From the NCBI GenBank assembly GCA_036279015.1, contig DASUJY010000060.1, positions 21,878 to 85,877 of the forward strand: DNA of 64,000 bases. Direction: 5' to 3'. The notes beneath the pieces were generated by a model, which saw nothing but the letters and a program-made list of their open reading frames with translations, did no database searches and was not told where the DNA came from. Numbering within the stretch: position 1 is the stretch's first letter; the number at the start of each line of letters is the position of its first letter. The position numbers and the translations under genes were made by a program. Shown here in pieces: positions 16,731-26,295 of this stretch. Source of the stretch: DATEOR01 sp036279015 (GTDB taxonomy: Bacteria; Actinomycetota; Thermoleophilia; Gaiellales; Gaiellaceae).

Positions 16731-16734
<4 letters not shown>
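16255..16734 (+). CDS. grpE: Nucleotide exchange factor GrpE
   Basis: Homodimeric exchange factor of 159 residues that releases ADP from DnaK. The N-terminal third is a charged coiled coil (ELEERLEEVERERDEYLNDL). The conserved core reads FENYRKRVARDQEG and the beta-domain reads GQFDPHVHEALL, followed by VLQKGYRLGDRVLRPARV. It is a little shorter at the N-terminus than many actinobacterial GrpE proteins. The ATG overlaps the dnaK stop by one base and its own stop overlaps the dnaJ ATG (ATGA), so translation of the three is probably coupled. Confidence 0.97.
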
Positions 16735-17824
<1,090 letters not shown>

Positions 17825-17828
<4 letters not shown>

Positions 17829-17995
17829 CCCGCCGCCGGCTTCGCACCGGGGCGATCGTGGCGCTCGCGGTCGCGCTGCTCCTCTTCGTGAGCACCGTGC
17901 AGGTGCTGCAGTGGATCGCGGTCGTCCTCGTGCTCGCGAGCATCGTCGTCCTCACGTGGACGCTCTTCACGCAGGAACGGAGGAACGTGCCGTGA
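17825..17995 (+). CDS. 56-residue membrane microprotein between dnaJ and hspR
   Basis: A basic N-terminus (VTRRRLRTG) precedes two closely spaced hydrophobic segments, AIVALAVALLLFVSTVQVLQ and IAVVLVLASIVVLTWTLF, then a short polar tail. Its GTG overlaps the dnaJ stop, and its stop overlaps the hspR GTG by four-base junctions, so it is woven into the heat-shock operon and is very likely translated. I do not recognise a family. A role at the membrane under heat stress is only suggested by position. Confidence 0.7.
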
Positions 17996-18381
17996 CCGAG
18001 CAGGATCGTCCCCGCTACATGATCTCGGTCGCCGCCGAGCTCGTCGGCATGCATCCGCAGACCCTTCGCATCTACGAGACCAAGGGGCTCGTCCGACCGA
18101 AGCGCACGCCCGGCAACACGCGGCTCTACTCGGAGGCCGACCTCGACCGGCTGCGGCTGATCCAGCGCCTGACGACGGAGCTCGGGCTCAACCTGGCAGG
18201 CGTCGAGACGGTCATGCGCCTCGAGGACGAGCTCGGCAAGGTGCGCCGGCGGCTCGCGCGTCTCGAGCGCGAGATGCGGGAAGAGATTCGCAGCGTGCAC
18301 AGGCAGTACAGGCGGGAGATCGTCCTCTACGCCGACGGCGAGACGCTCCCGGAAAGGAACCGATGGACTTCAACAGGCTGA
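17992..18381 (+). CDS. hspR: MerR-family heat-shock repressor HspR
   Basis: Transcription factor of 129 residues. The MerR helix-turn-helix and wing are plain: VAAELVGMHPQTLRIYETKG, LVRPKRTPGNTRLYSEADL, DRLRLIQRLTTELG. A coiled C-terminal helix (LGKVRRRLARLEREMREEI) serves dimerisation. In actinobacteria HspR represses dnaK and clpB operons by binding HAIR repeats, often with DnaK as co-repressor; its place inside this operon fits autoregulation. The GTG start has a GGAGG site seven bases upstream. The 3' end overlaps clpB by 19 bases. Confidence 0.93.
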   Translation: MTEQDRPRYMISVAAELVGMHPQTLRIYETKGLVRPKRTPGNTRLYSEADLDRLRLIQRLTTELGLNLAGVETVMRLEDELGKVRRRLARLEREMREEIRSVHRQYRREIVLYADGETLPERNRWTSTG

Positions 18382-20843
18382 CCATTAAGTCGGGCGAAGC
18401 AGTCGCCGCGGCCCAGGAGCTGGCGCGCCGCCGCGGCAACCCCGAGGTCTACCCCGAGCACCTCTGCCTCGCGCTCCTCGACCAGGAGTTGCCGCGCACG
18501 CTTCTCGAGCGGTCTGGGCAGTCGGTCGACGCGCAGCGCCGGGAGTGCGAGGCGACGCTGGCCCAGAAGCCGGCCGTGCAGGGAACGAGCCAGCAGCCGC
18601 ACGCGTCCACCGACTTCGCGCGCGTGCTCGACCGCGCCGAGGAGGAGATGCGCAAGCTCGAGGACGAGTACGTCGCCACCGAGCACCTGCTGCTCGCGCT
18701 CGACATCGTCCCGCGCGACGCGCTCCTCGCGGCACTCAAGGATGTGCGCGGCTCCCAGCGAGTGACGTCGCAGGATCCGGAGGGCTCCTACCAGGCGCTC
18801 GAGAAGTACGGTCGCGACCTGACCGAGCTGGCCGAGGCCGGGAAGCTCGACCCGGTGATCGGGCGCGACGAGGAGATCCGGCGCGTGATCCAGGTGCTCT
18901 CGCGCCGCACGAAGAACAACCCGGTGCTGATCGGCGACCCCGGCGTCGGCAAGACGGCGATCGCCGAGGGGCTCGCGCAGCGGATCGTCGCCGGAGACGT
19001 GCCCGAGGGGCTCAAGGGCCGGCGCGTCTGGGCGCTCGACATTGGCTCGCTCCTCGCGGGCTCGAAGTACCGCGGCGAGTTCGAGGAGCGGCTCAAGGCC
19101 GTCCTGGAGAACATCAAGGAGGCCGAGGGTCAGATCATCCTCTTCATCGACGAGCTGCACACGATCGTCGGGGCCGGCGCGGCCGAGGGCGCGGTCGACG
19201 CGGCCAACATGCTGAAGCCGATGCTCGCCCGCGGCGAGCTCCGCTGCATCGGCGCGACGACTCTCGATGAGTACCGCAAGCACATCGAGAAGGACGCCGC
19301 GCTCGAGCGCCGCTTCCAGCCGGTCTTCGTCGGCGAGCCGTCCGTGGCGGACACGATCGCCATCCTCCGCGGGCTCAAGGAGCGCTACGAGGCCCACCAC
19401 GGCGTGCGGATCCGGGATGCCGCGCTCGTCGCGGCGGCCGTGCTCTCCGACCGCTACATCTCCGACCGCCAGCTTCCCGACAAGGCGATCGACCTCGTGG
19501 ACGAATCGGCCTCGCGCCTGCGCATGGAGATCGACTCCTCGCCGCTCGAGCTGGACGAGGCCGACCGGCGCGTGCGCCAGCTCGAGATCGAGCTCGCCGC
19601 CATGGGCAAGGAGTCGAAGGAGGTGCGCGAGCCGCTCGAGCGCGACCTGGCCGACGCCAAGTCGCAGCGCGACGAGCTCGCGGCTCGGTGGGCGAAGGAG
19701 AAGGAGGCGCTCGACCGCGTCAAGGAGATCACGCAGCGGATCGACGACCTGCGGATGGAGGCCGAGCGCGCCGAGCGGCAGGGCGACCTCCAGCGCGTCG
19801 CCGAGATTCGCTACGGCGAGCTGCCCGCGCTCGAGACCGAGTTCGCCGAGCGCGAGGAAGCCGAGTCCGAGCCCATGGTCAAGGAGGAGGTCGACGAGGA
19901 CGATGTCGCCGAGGTCGTGGGGCGCTGGACAGGGATCCCGGTCTCACGGCTCCTCGAGGGCGAGACCGAGAAGCTGATCCACATGGAGGAGCGGCTGCAC
20001 CAGCGCGTCGTCGGGCAGGCCGAGGCGGTCGAGGCGGTCGCCAACGCGCTCCGCCGGGCCCGGACCGGGCTCCAGGACCCCGACCGGCCGATCGGCTCCT
20101 TCATCTTCCTCGGGCCGACCGGCGTGGGGAAGACCGAGCTCGCCCGAGCTCTCGCGGAGTTCATGTTCGACGACGAGCGGGCGCTCGTCCGCCTCGACAT
20201 GTCCGAGTACCAGGAGCGCCACACCGTCTCGCGGCTCGTGGGCGCCCCGCCCGGCTACGTCGGCTACGACGAGGGCGGCCAGCTCACCGAGGCGGTGCGT
20301 CGGCGCCCGTACTCCGTCGTCCTCCTCGACGAGATCGAGAAGGCGCACGCGGAGGTCTTCGACGTGCTCCTCCAGATCCTCGACGACGGCCGGCTGACCG
20401 ACGGCCAGGGCCGCACTGTCGACTTCCGCAACACGGTCGTGATCATGACCTCCAACATCCGTTCGGCCGCGGCGCTCCAGGAGTACTTCCGGCCCGAGTT
20501 CCTGAACCGCGTGGACGAGATCGTCGAGTTCTCGGCGCTCACGCGGGAGGAGCTCGCCGAGATCGTCGAGCTCCAGCTCGAGCGGCTGCGCGCACGGCTC
20601 GCGGAGCGAGGCATCACTCTGGAGCTGACCGACGCGGCCAAGGAGACGCTGGCCGAGGCCGGCTGGGATCCGACCTACGGCGCCCGACCGCTCAAGCGGG
20701 CGCTCCAGCGGCTCGTCGAGAATCCGCTCGCGCTTCGCCTCCTCGAGGGCGACTTCGCCGACGGCGACCGGGTCACGGTCGATGCCGAGAACGGCGAGCT
20801 TGTCTTCGAGAAGTCAGCGGCCGCCGAGCCGGCGGCTGCCTGA
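18363..20843 (+). CDS. clpB: Disaggregase ClpB
   Basis: Hexameric AAA+ protein of 826 residues that extracts polypeptides from aggregates with DnaK. Order: N-domain (residues 1-145, two repeats), first ATPase with Walker A GDPGVGKTA and FIDELHTIVGAG, a coiled-coil middle domain (around 400-520, e.g. ERDLADAKSQRDELAARW) needed for DnaK-linked disaggregation, second ATPase with GPTGVGKTE and VVLLDEIEKAH, and a C-terminal domain. It is about 30-40 residues shorter than usual ClpB; part of the gap lies after TSNIRS, where FRPEFLNRVDEIVEF follows almost at once. The ATG lies within hspR and has GGAAAGGA just upstream. Confidence 0.97.
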   Translation: MDFNRLTIKSGEAVAAAQELARRRGNPEVYPEHLCLALLDQELPRTLLERSGQSVDAQRRECEATLAQKPAVQGTSQQPHASTDFARVLDRAEEEMRKLEDEYVATEHLLLALDIVPRDALLAALKDVRGSQRVTSQDPEGSYQALEKYGRDLTELAEAGKLDPVIGRDEEIRRVIQVLSRRTKNNPVLIGDPGVGKTAIAEGLAQRIVAGDVPEGLKGRRVWALDIGSLLAGSKYRGEFEERLKAVLENIKEAEGQIILFIDELHTIVGAGAAEGAVDAANMLKPMLARGELRCIGATTLDEYRKHIEKDAALERRFQPVFVGEPSVADTIAILRGLKERYEAHHGVRIRDAALVAAAVLSDRYISDRQLPDKAIDLVDESASRLRMEIDSSPLELDEADRRVRQLEIELAAMGKESKEVREPLERDLADAKSQRDELAARWAKEKEALDRVKEITQRIDDLRMEAERAERQGDLQRVAEIRYGELPALETEFAEREEAESEPMVKEEVDEDDVAEVVGRWTGIPVSRLLEGETEKLIHMEERLHQRVVGQAEAVEAVANALRRARTGLQDPDRPIGSFIFLGPTGVGKTELARALAEFMFDDERALVRLDMSEYQERHTVSRLVGAPPGYVGYDEGGQLTEAVRRRPYSVVLLDEIEKAHAEVFDVLLQILDDGRLTDGQGRTVDFRNTVVIMTSNIRSAAALQEYFRPEFLNRVDEIVEFSALTREELAEIVELQLERLRARLAERGITLELTDAAKETLAEAGWDPTYGARPLKRALQRLVENPLALRLLEGDFADGDRVTVDAENGELVFEKSAAAEPAAA

Positions 20844-20871
20844 GAGCCCGGCCATAGCGTCTCGCCTGCCC

Positions 20872-21594
20872 ATGACCGTCGACCGCCCGCTCAAGCTCGG
20901 CGAGCTCTTCGCCGAGGCCGTCCGTCTCTACGGCGAGCGCCTCTGGGCCGTGGCCGGGGTCGGCGCCTTCCTGGCCGGATCCCTGCTCGCCGCCAGTGTC
21001 ACCGACCACGTGATCCCGCTCGTCGTCATCGTCGCGCTCGCCTTCACGGCGGCCTACGCGGTCTCGGCACGGATCGTGCAGGGGGACGCAGCGCGCGAGG
21101 CCTGGGCGCAACTGGGGCTGCGCGTCCCGGTCCTGCTCGTGCTCACGGTCGTGGTCTCGGTGCCGTTCGTGCTCGGGCGTGTCGATCCGGTGCTCCTCAT
21201 CTTCGGAGTCGCCTGGCTCGCCTTCGTCGGCCTCTCGATCCCGGTGGCGATGCTCGAGCGGCCGCCGGGGCGCGACGCCTGGTACGACCGGATCGCGCTC
21301 GCCCTGACGCGCGCGACCGAGCTCGCCCGCGCGGAGTACCTGCACGTGCTCGGCGTCATGTCGGCCTTCGTGGCCGTCTACCTGCTGCTCGGCCCGGTGA
21401 TCGCCGTTCTGCTCACCGGCTTCGCCGACAACGGCCGGCTGGCCGCAACCGTGATCGCGAACGGCGTCGTCGGCCCGTTCTTCTTTCTCGGCCTCAGCCT
21501 CCTCTACTTCGAGCAGAAAGCGCGGCAGGCGCTCTCCGACGGGCCGCAGGTCAGCGAATCATCCGGCCCAGAAGGTCCTGCGCAACGCGGATGA
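20872..21594 (+). CDS. Predicted multi-pass membrane protein
   Basis: Protein of 240 residues. A short amphipathic start (MTVDRPLKLGELFAEAVRLY) precedes about five to six hydrophobic stretches, including AFLAGSLLAASVTDHVIPLV and VLLVLTVVVSVPFVLG, ending FFFLGLSLLYFEQKAR. The opening resembles the region before the membrane domain of DUF-type proteins related to the glycerophosphodiester phosphodiesterase membrane domain, but I cannot assign it. The last 44 bases overlap the convergent membrane-protein gene. Confidence 0.7.
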   Translation: MTVDRPLKLGELFAEAVRLYGERLWAVAGVGAFLAGSLLAASVTDHVIPLVVIVALAFTAAYAVSARIVQGDAAREAWAQLGLRVPVLLVLTVVVSVPFVLGRVDPVLLIFGVAWLAFVGLSIPVAMLERPPGRDAWYDRIALALTRATELARAEYLHVLGVMSAFVAVYLLLGPVIAVLLTGFADNGRLAATVIANGVVGPFFFLGLSLLYFEQKARQALSDGPQVSESSGPEGPAQRG

Positions 21595-21886
21595 GCCAGA
21601 GCGCGACGAGGAACGTGTAGACGAGCGCGGGGAAGGCGACGAGGAAGAGCGCCACGAACACGTTCACCGGCAGGGCCTCGGCCAGCTGGAGCAGGGGGCC
21701 GACGAGCTGCGTCACGACCATCGCCGCGAACATGTGCAGCAGGATGACACGCAGGCGCTTCGCCGCCAGCCGCGGGAACCGCACCGTCGTCCAGCCGGCG
21801 ATCACGCCCGCCCCGAGAACGAAGGCAGTCGCGAAGACGACCGGGCTCAGCATGAACACTGAATCCCCGGAGAGGCCGACAAGCAT
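21551..21886 (-). CDS. Small predicted membrane protein
   Basis: Protein of 111 residues with three to four hydrophobic segments: SPVVFATAFVLGAGVIAG, VILLHMFAAMVVTQLVGPLL and NVFVALFLVAFPALVYTFLV. No recognised family. ATG at 21886 is preceded by a weak GGCGGCGG purine-rich stretch; ATG at 21853 is an alternative. It is convergent with, and overlaps, the neighbouring membrane-protein gene. Presence of coherent membrane helices is the main support. Confidence 0.55.
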   Translation of the reverse strand: MLVGLSGDSVFMLSPVVFATAFVLGAGVIAGWTTVRFPRLAAKRLRVILLHMFAAMVVTQLVGPLLQLAEALPVNVFVALFLVAFPALVYTFLVALWLIRVAQDLLGRMIR

Positions 21887-21988
21887 CCGCCGCCAGATGT
21901 CGCCATACCCTGCAGCCCCCGCGTCGCTCGCGGAAGGGAGGATACTCCAGGCGCCCGCGGGCGCCCATGGCTAAGCGCTGCTACGTCG

Positions 21989-24900
21989 TTACTTCGTGAA
22001 CTTGAAGTAGGCGTAGTGCGACGTTCCGTCGACCAGCCTGACCTCGAGCTTCTGGCACGTGCTCGCGAGCGCCGTTGCCGTCTTCCAGACGTAGTTGTAC
22101 TGGTCGGCTGACGCGTCGTACTGCAGGCCCGAGTTGCTCGTCGCGAACGTCTCGATCGGATCGAGAACGGCCAGGGCGGCAGGACACGAGACCTTCGTCG
22201 CCTTCGGGAACCCGGCGGCGAAGATCGAGAGCCCCTGATCGCCGGCCAAGCTGAACTTGACCGGGATCGCCTGGCCGGACTTCGCGCTGTTCCAGACGGT
22301 CGCGAGTGCGGCGTTGCCGGACTGGTCCGGGTTGTTGTCGACCGGTGAGAAGAACCCGCGCCACCGGTAGTGAACCGCGTAGGAGACCGAGGCGACCGCC
22401 GAGTTCCCCGCCTTGTCCGTCGCCGAGCACGAGACCGACTTCGTCCCGACGGAGCTCGTGTCCACAGGCCCGCAGCTCGCGGCGTCGACTCCGGAGAGCG
22501 CATCGGTCGCGTTCGGGCTCGCCGCCGCGACGGCGCCGAGGAGCGCCGGATCCGGGGCGACAGAGGGGTTCAGCGCCGGCGGCGCCTTGTCGATCGAGAT
22601 GTCTCCCAGGGAGGCGGACGCCGTGTTGCCGGCGTTGTCCTCGCAGGTCCCGTTCACCGTCTGATCCGCTCCGTTCACAGTCTTCGTCTCGCCCACCTGC
22701 GCGGATGTCGCGCCGGAGAGGCTGTCCGAGCAGTCCCAGGTGACGGTCACGTCGGCGTTGTTCCAGCCGTTCGCGTTCGCCGCCGGGAGACGTGAGGAGA
22801 GCGTGATGGTGGGGTCGGTCGTGTCGATCCTCACGCTCGTCGTCCGCTCGGCCTCGAGGTTGCCCGCGTGGTCGCCCGAGTAGTAGTGGATGGTGTGCAC
22901 GCCGTCGTTCGAGTGGTCTGCGGGAGCGCTCACCACGACGCTCGTTCCGACGACGAGGCCGCCGTCGTCGAGCGCGTAGTACGTGTCGGCGACGCCCGAG
23001 CCCGAGTCGGCGGCGGTCAGCGCGACGGTGACGTCCGCATTCTTCCAGCCCGAGGGAGCGTCGTCGCCCGTGGTCGGCGCGACCGTGTCGACGAGCCACG
23101 TGAAGGTCGCCGGCGTGCCGTCGACGTTGCCCGCCTCGTCCGTCGCCCTGACCGAGAAGCTGTGCGGGCCGTCGGCGAGGGAGCCGTAGCTCTGAGGGCT
23201 CGTGCAGGACGCGTAGGCGTTGTCGTCGAGCTTGCACTCGAAGCCCGCGATGCCGGACGAGGGCGAGGCGTCCGTGGCATCGAATCCGAAGCTGGCCGCG
23301 GCCGAGTTGGCCGGGTCGGCGGGATGAGAGCCGATCGACGTGTCGGGGGCGATGGAGTCCTCGAGCGTCTCCGTGTCAGAGTTGCCGGGCTCCGACTCGA
23401 CGTTGCCGGCGACGTCGGTGGCCCGCGTGTAAAAGCGGTAGCTGCCCTGGAGGTAGTCGGTCGGCCCGCCTGCGACCGGCACGCCGTAGCTGAAGGCCTC
23501 GTCGACCCCGGAGTCGAGGCCTGCGACGTCGCTCATCACGAGGGCATAGCTCGGCTCGCCCGGCGCCTTCACGAAGAGGTCGACCTGCTCGACGCCGGAG
23601 CCGACGTCCGAGGCCGAATAGGCGACCTCGATCGTGCCGTCGTTGTTCGTCGCCGGCGAGCTCGCCTCGGAGGCCGGCGCGGTCTTGTCCACGTCGAAGC
23701 CGGCGCTCTCCAGGGCGGGCGCGCTGTTTCCGGCCAGGTCGGCGCAGGCGTCCGAGCTCACGGTGAGATCGGTGCCCTCGCCCGAGGTCGTCTGCGACTG
23801 GATTCGGTCGCCGGAGGTATCCGGATAGGCGTCGAGGCAGTCGTCGTCGAGACCGGAGAGCGCGTCGGAGGCTTCGAAGCGGTTGGCGACATCGGTCCGG
23901 TACCAGCCGCTCGCGTTCGGCTCCGTGGTCGGGCCGAGGTCGGTGATCACCGGCGCTGTCCTGTCGATCGCGACGTCGAACGACGCGGAGGCCGTGTTGC
24001 CGGCGTTGTCCGAGCAGGAGGAGGACGCCGTGTCGGAGCCTTCCGCGGAGAAGGTCTGGTCGGCTGGAGACGGGTCGCCCGCGAGGACGCCCGAGCCGCC
24101 GGGCTCGTCTGTGCACTCGAAGGTGACGAGCACGTCCTGGTTCGTCCAGTGGCCCGCTTCGTAGGGCGAAGCGTCGGCGAAGGACGGGGCATTTCCCTGG
24201 ACGGCGGTTGCGCTCAGGCTCGGCGCGAGCTTGTCGATCCTGATCTCCTGGCTCGAGACCGCCTCGACGTTGCCGACCTCGTCCTCGGCGCGAAACTTGA
24301 CCGTGGTCGTCGAGGAGACGGTGAACGAAGCGGTATAGAGCGCACTCGAGGCGGTTGGCTCGGAGCCGTCGGTCGTGTAGCGGATCTCGTGAACGGCGGA
24401 GCCGCCCGCATCCGTGGCGGTCAGGGTGACCGAGACGTCGGCGTTGTAGAAGTTCGTGGAGCACGCCGACCCGTCGCACTGGATGGTGCCCGCCGGAGCG
24501 GTCTTGTCGATCGTGTACGCGGGGCCGGCGAGGCTGCCGTTCCCGGCGCCGGTGCCGCCCAGCTTGTTGCCCGCGGGATCGGCGATCGTGTCGTTGTCGA
24601 CGAGGTCGAGGCCGAGTGTGCCGCTTCCGGTTCCGGTCGAGGCCGTGACGACGTAGCTCGAGCCGGACCCGCTGACCGCTGCGATCGAGGCGCCCGCGAG
24701 ACCACCGGCGGGCGCGAGCGCGAGGTCGCCCGCGTCGACACCCGTGACCGCTTCCGTGAAGTCGACCGTCCACTGGACGCTCGCGGCGCTGGTCGGGGTC
24801 GAGTCGGCCCGAGTGATCGAGGAGACGTCCGGAGGCGTCGTGTCGGCGGTGTAGACGACCTGCGTGTTCTGGGTGCCGTTTGCTCCTGCGAGGCAGCCGG

Positions 24901-25582
24901 GGTTCGACGTCGGCGTGAAGCTGCCCGTCGTGAAGTTGCCATTTGCCCAGGTCGAGAAGAGGAACCCGCCGAGGGAGCCTGCTGTCAGGCCGAGCGACTG
25001 AGTGTCCGTGACGTTGACCGGAATGTTCGTCCCGTTCCCTCCGGGCGAGGCGGCGATCGAGCCGGAATCGAGGACGTTGACGTTCGCGGGCCCCGGGGTG
25101 CAGGTCGTGTTGCTGTAGAGCTCCCAGCCGACCGGGGCCGAAGCTCCTCCCGTGCCCACAGCCTTCACCCGCACGGTCGCGTCCGTGAACGTCCAGGTCG
25201 CCTCACCGGACGTGGAGCCGGTCGCCGTCACTGAGTAGACGGCGACGAACCAGCCGGGAAGGTCGAACTGGTCCGAGATCGTTCCCTCATCCGCCGCGAT
25301 CAGGTCGACCTCGCGGCTCCATGTCCGGCTCGCGTCGTCGTTGACGCGAACGTGCACCGACTCCCCGGGCGCCCAGCCGGCGCCGGACAGGGTGACGGTG
25401 TCGTTGGGCGAGTAGTCCGGAGCGTCGCTCCAAACCTGCGGTGGAGGGGGCGTTTCGATCCCTGCCCGCGCGCCCCCGGCGATGGCGAGGGCGGTCAGGA
25501 GGACGCAGGAGAAAATCGCAAGGCCGAGCAGCCTGCGCCGTTGGCGCGAGCCTTCCGCGATGAGCCTGCGAACCGCCGTCAT
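21989..25582 (-). CDS. Large secreted Ig-like repeat protein with a C-terminal PxKF-type domain
   Basis: Protein of 1197 residues with a signal peptide (basic start, then LGLAIFSCVLLTALAIAGGARAG cut near residue 40). After an N-terminal domain with DYSPNDTVTLSGAGWAPGE comes a long run of beta-rich repeats whose junctions carry motifs such as GNTASASFDVAID, GNSAPALESAGFDVD and GNVEAVSSQEIRID. One repeat resembles the chitobiase C-terminal domain (IRYTTDGSEPTAS). Another (YYALDDGGLVVG) resembles the OmpL47 type. The last 125 residues contain GQAIPVKFSLAGDQGL, typical of the C-terminal PxKF domain of actinobacterial surface proteins. No membrane anchor or sorting signal is seen, so it is probably released or wall-associated. 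It may be an adhesin; the ligand is unknown. Confidence 0.85.
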   Translation of the reverse strand: MTAVRRLIAEGSRQRRRLLGLAIFSCVLLTALAIAGGARAGIETPPPPQVWSDAPDYSPNDTVTLSGAGWAPGESVHVRVNDDASRTWSREVDLIAADEGTISDQFDLPGWFVAVYSVTATGSTSGEATWTFTDATVRVKAVGTGGASAPVGWELYSNTTCTPGPANVNVLDSGSIAASPGGNGTNIPVNVTDTQSLGLTAGSLGGFLFSTWANGNFTTGSFTPTSNPGCLAGANGTQNTQVVYTADTTPPDVSSITRADSTPTSAASVQWTVDFTEAVTGVDAGDLALAPAGGLAGASIAAVSGSGSSYVVTASTGTGSGTLGLDLVDNDTIADPAGNKLGGTGAGNGSLAGPAYTIDKTAPAGTIQCDGSACSTNFYNADVSVTLTATDAGGSAVHEIRYTTDGSEPTASSALYTASFTVSSTTTVKFRAEDEVGNVEAVSSQEIRIDKLAPSLSATAVQGNAPSFADASPYEAGHWTNQDVLVTFECTDEPGGSGVLAGDPSPADQTFSAEGSDTASSSCSDNAGNTASASFDVAIDRTAPVITDLGPTTEPNASGWYRTDVANRFEASDALSGLDDDCLDAYPDTSGDRIQSQTTSGEGTDLTVSSDACADLAGNSAPALESAGFDVDKTAPASEASSPATNNDGTIEVAYSASDVGSGVEQVDLFVKAPGEPSYALVMSDVAGLDSGVDEAFSYGVPVAGGPTDYLQGSYRFYTRATDVAGNVESEPGNSDTETLEDSIAPDTSIGSHPADPANSAAASFGFDATDASPSSGIAGFECKLDDNAYASCTSPQSYGSLADGPHSFSVRATDEAGNVDGTPATFTWLVDTVAPTTGDDAPSGWKNADVTVALTAADSGSGVADTYYALDDGGLVVGTSVVVSAPADHSNDGVHTIHYYSGDHAGNLEAERTTSVRIDTTDPTITLSSRLPAANANGWNNADVTVTWDCSDSLSGATSAQVGETKTVNGADQTVNGTCEDNAGNTASASLGDISIDKAPPALNPSVAPDPALLGAVAAASPNATDALSGVDAASCGPVDTSSVGTKSVSCSATDKAGNSAVASVSYAVHYRWRGFFSPVDNNPDQSGNAALATVWNSAKSGQAIPVKFSLAGDQGLSIFAAGFPKATKVSCPAALAVLDPIETFATSNSGLQYDASADQYNYVWKTATALASTCQKLEVRLVDGTSHYAYFKFTK

Positions 25583-25653
25583 TCTTCTCTGATCAAGACG
25601 CCCGCCGCTCGCGCCCGCAATGGGCGCGCGGGCTCATCCGCCGTGGAGATGTC

Positions 25654-26295
25654 TCAACGCTCGAGGAGCGCGAGGGCGGACTTGCGGTCGGGGACGCGGA
25701 GCTTCTTCAGGATCGCAGCGACGTGGCTCCGGACCGTCGCCTGCGTCACGAAGAGCCGCGCCGCGATCTCACCGGTCGTCAGGCCGTCGCGCATCAGCTC
25801 GAGCACCTCCCATTCCCGGCTGGTCAGCTCGACGCCGCGCGTCGCAAAGAGCGGCAGCCGCCGCCTCCGCCCGCGCTCGCGAAACTCCTCGATCACCTGG
25901 GCGACGAGCGTCCGTGGAAGCGCAGCCTCGCCCTTGAGGACGCCTTCGAGCGCCGCCGGGAGGCGACGTGGATCGATGTCCTTGAGCAGATACCCGGCGG
26001 CTCCGGCGCGCAGCGAGTCGAAGAGGTCGGCGTCGTTTCGCGAGACGGTCAACATCACGACCACCGTCTGCGGGAGCCTGGCCGTGATCCGACCGGCCGC
26101 CGAGATTCCGTTTCCCGGCATGTGGACGTCGAGGAGGCAGACGTCCGGCGAGCAGCGAGCCGCCTCGCTCACCGCCGCCTCGGCGTCCTCTGCCATGGCG
26201 CAGACCTCGAAGCCGGCGGCCTCGAGGGCATAGGCGACGCCCGCGCGGGCTGCGGGATGGTCGTCGGCGACGAGGACGCGGACGCCGGTGCTCAT
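25654..26295 (-). CDS. NarL/FixJ-type response regulator
   Basis: Two-domain regulator of 213 residues. The receiver domain begins VRVLVADDHPAARAGV, has the phospho-acceptor D56 in VCLLDVHMPG and the conserved Lys in GYLLKDI. The C-terminal LuxR-type helix-turn-helix reads LTSREWEVLELMRDGL then TTGEIAARLFVTQATVRSHV. It follows the histidine kinase gene with an ATGA overlap and is surely its partner. Targets are unknown; the large secreted repeat protein lies just downstream in the same direction and the Tad locus is nearby, so either could be regulated. Confidence 0.93.
   Translation of the reverse strand: MSTGVRVLVADDHPAARAGVAYALEAAGFEVCAMAEDAEAAVSEAARCSPDVCLLDVHMPGNGISAAGRITARLPQTVVVMLTVSRNDADLFDSLRAGAAGYLLKDIDPRRLPAALEGVLKGEAALPRTLVAQVIEEFRERGRRRRLPLFATRGVELTSREWEVLELMRDGLTTGEIAARLFVTQATVRSHVAAILKKLRVPDRKSALALLER

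Noticed and set aside
22868..25234. 788-codon open frame opposite the secreted repeat protein
   Set aside because: Repetitive Arg/Val/Gly text caused by the third-position GC of the real gene; no start signals or motifs.
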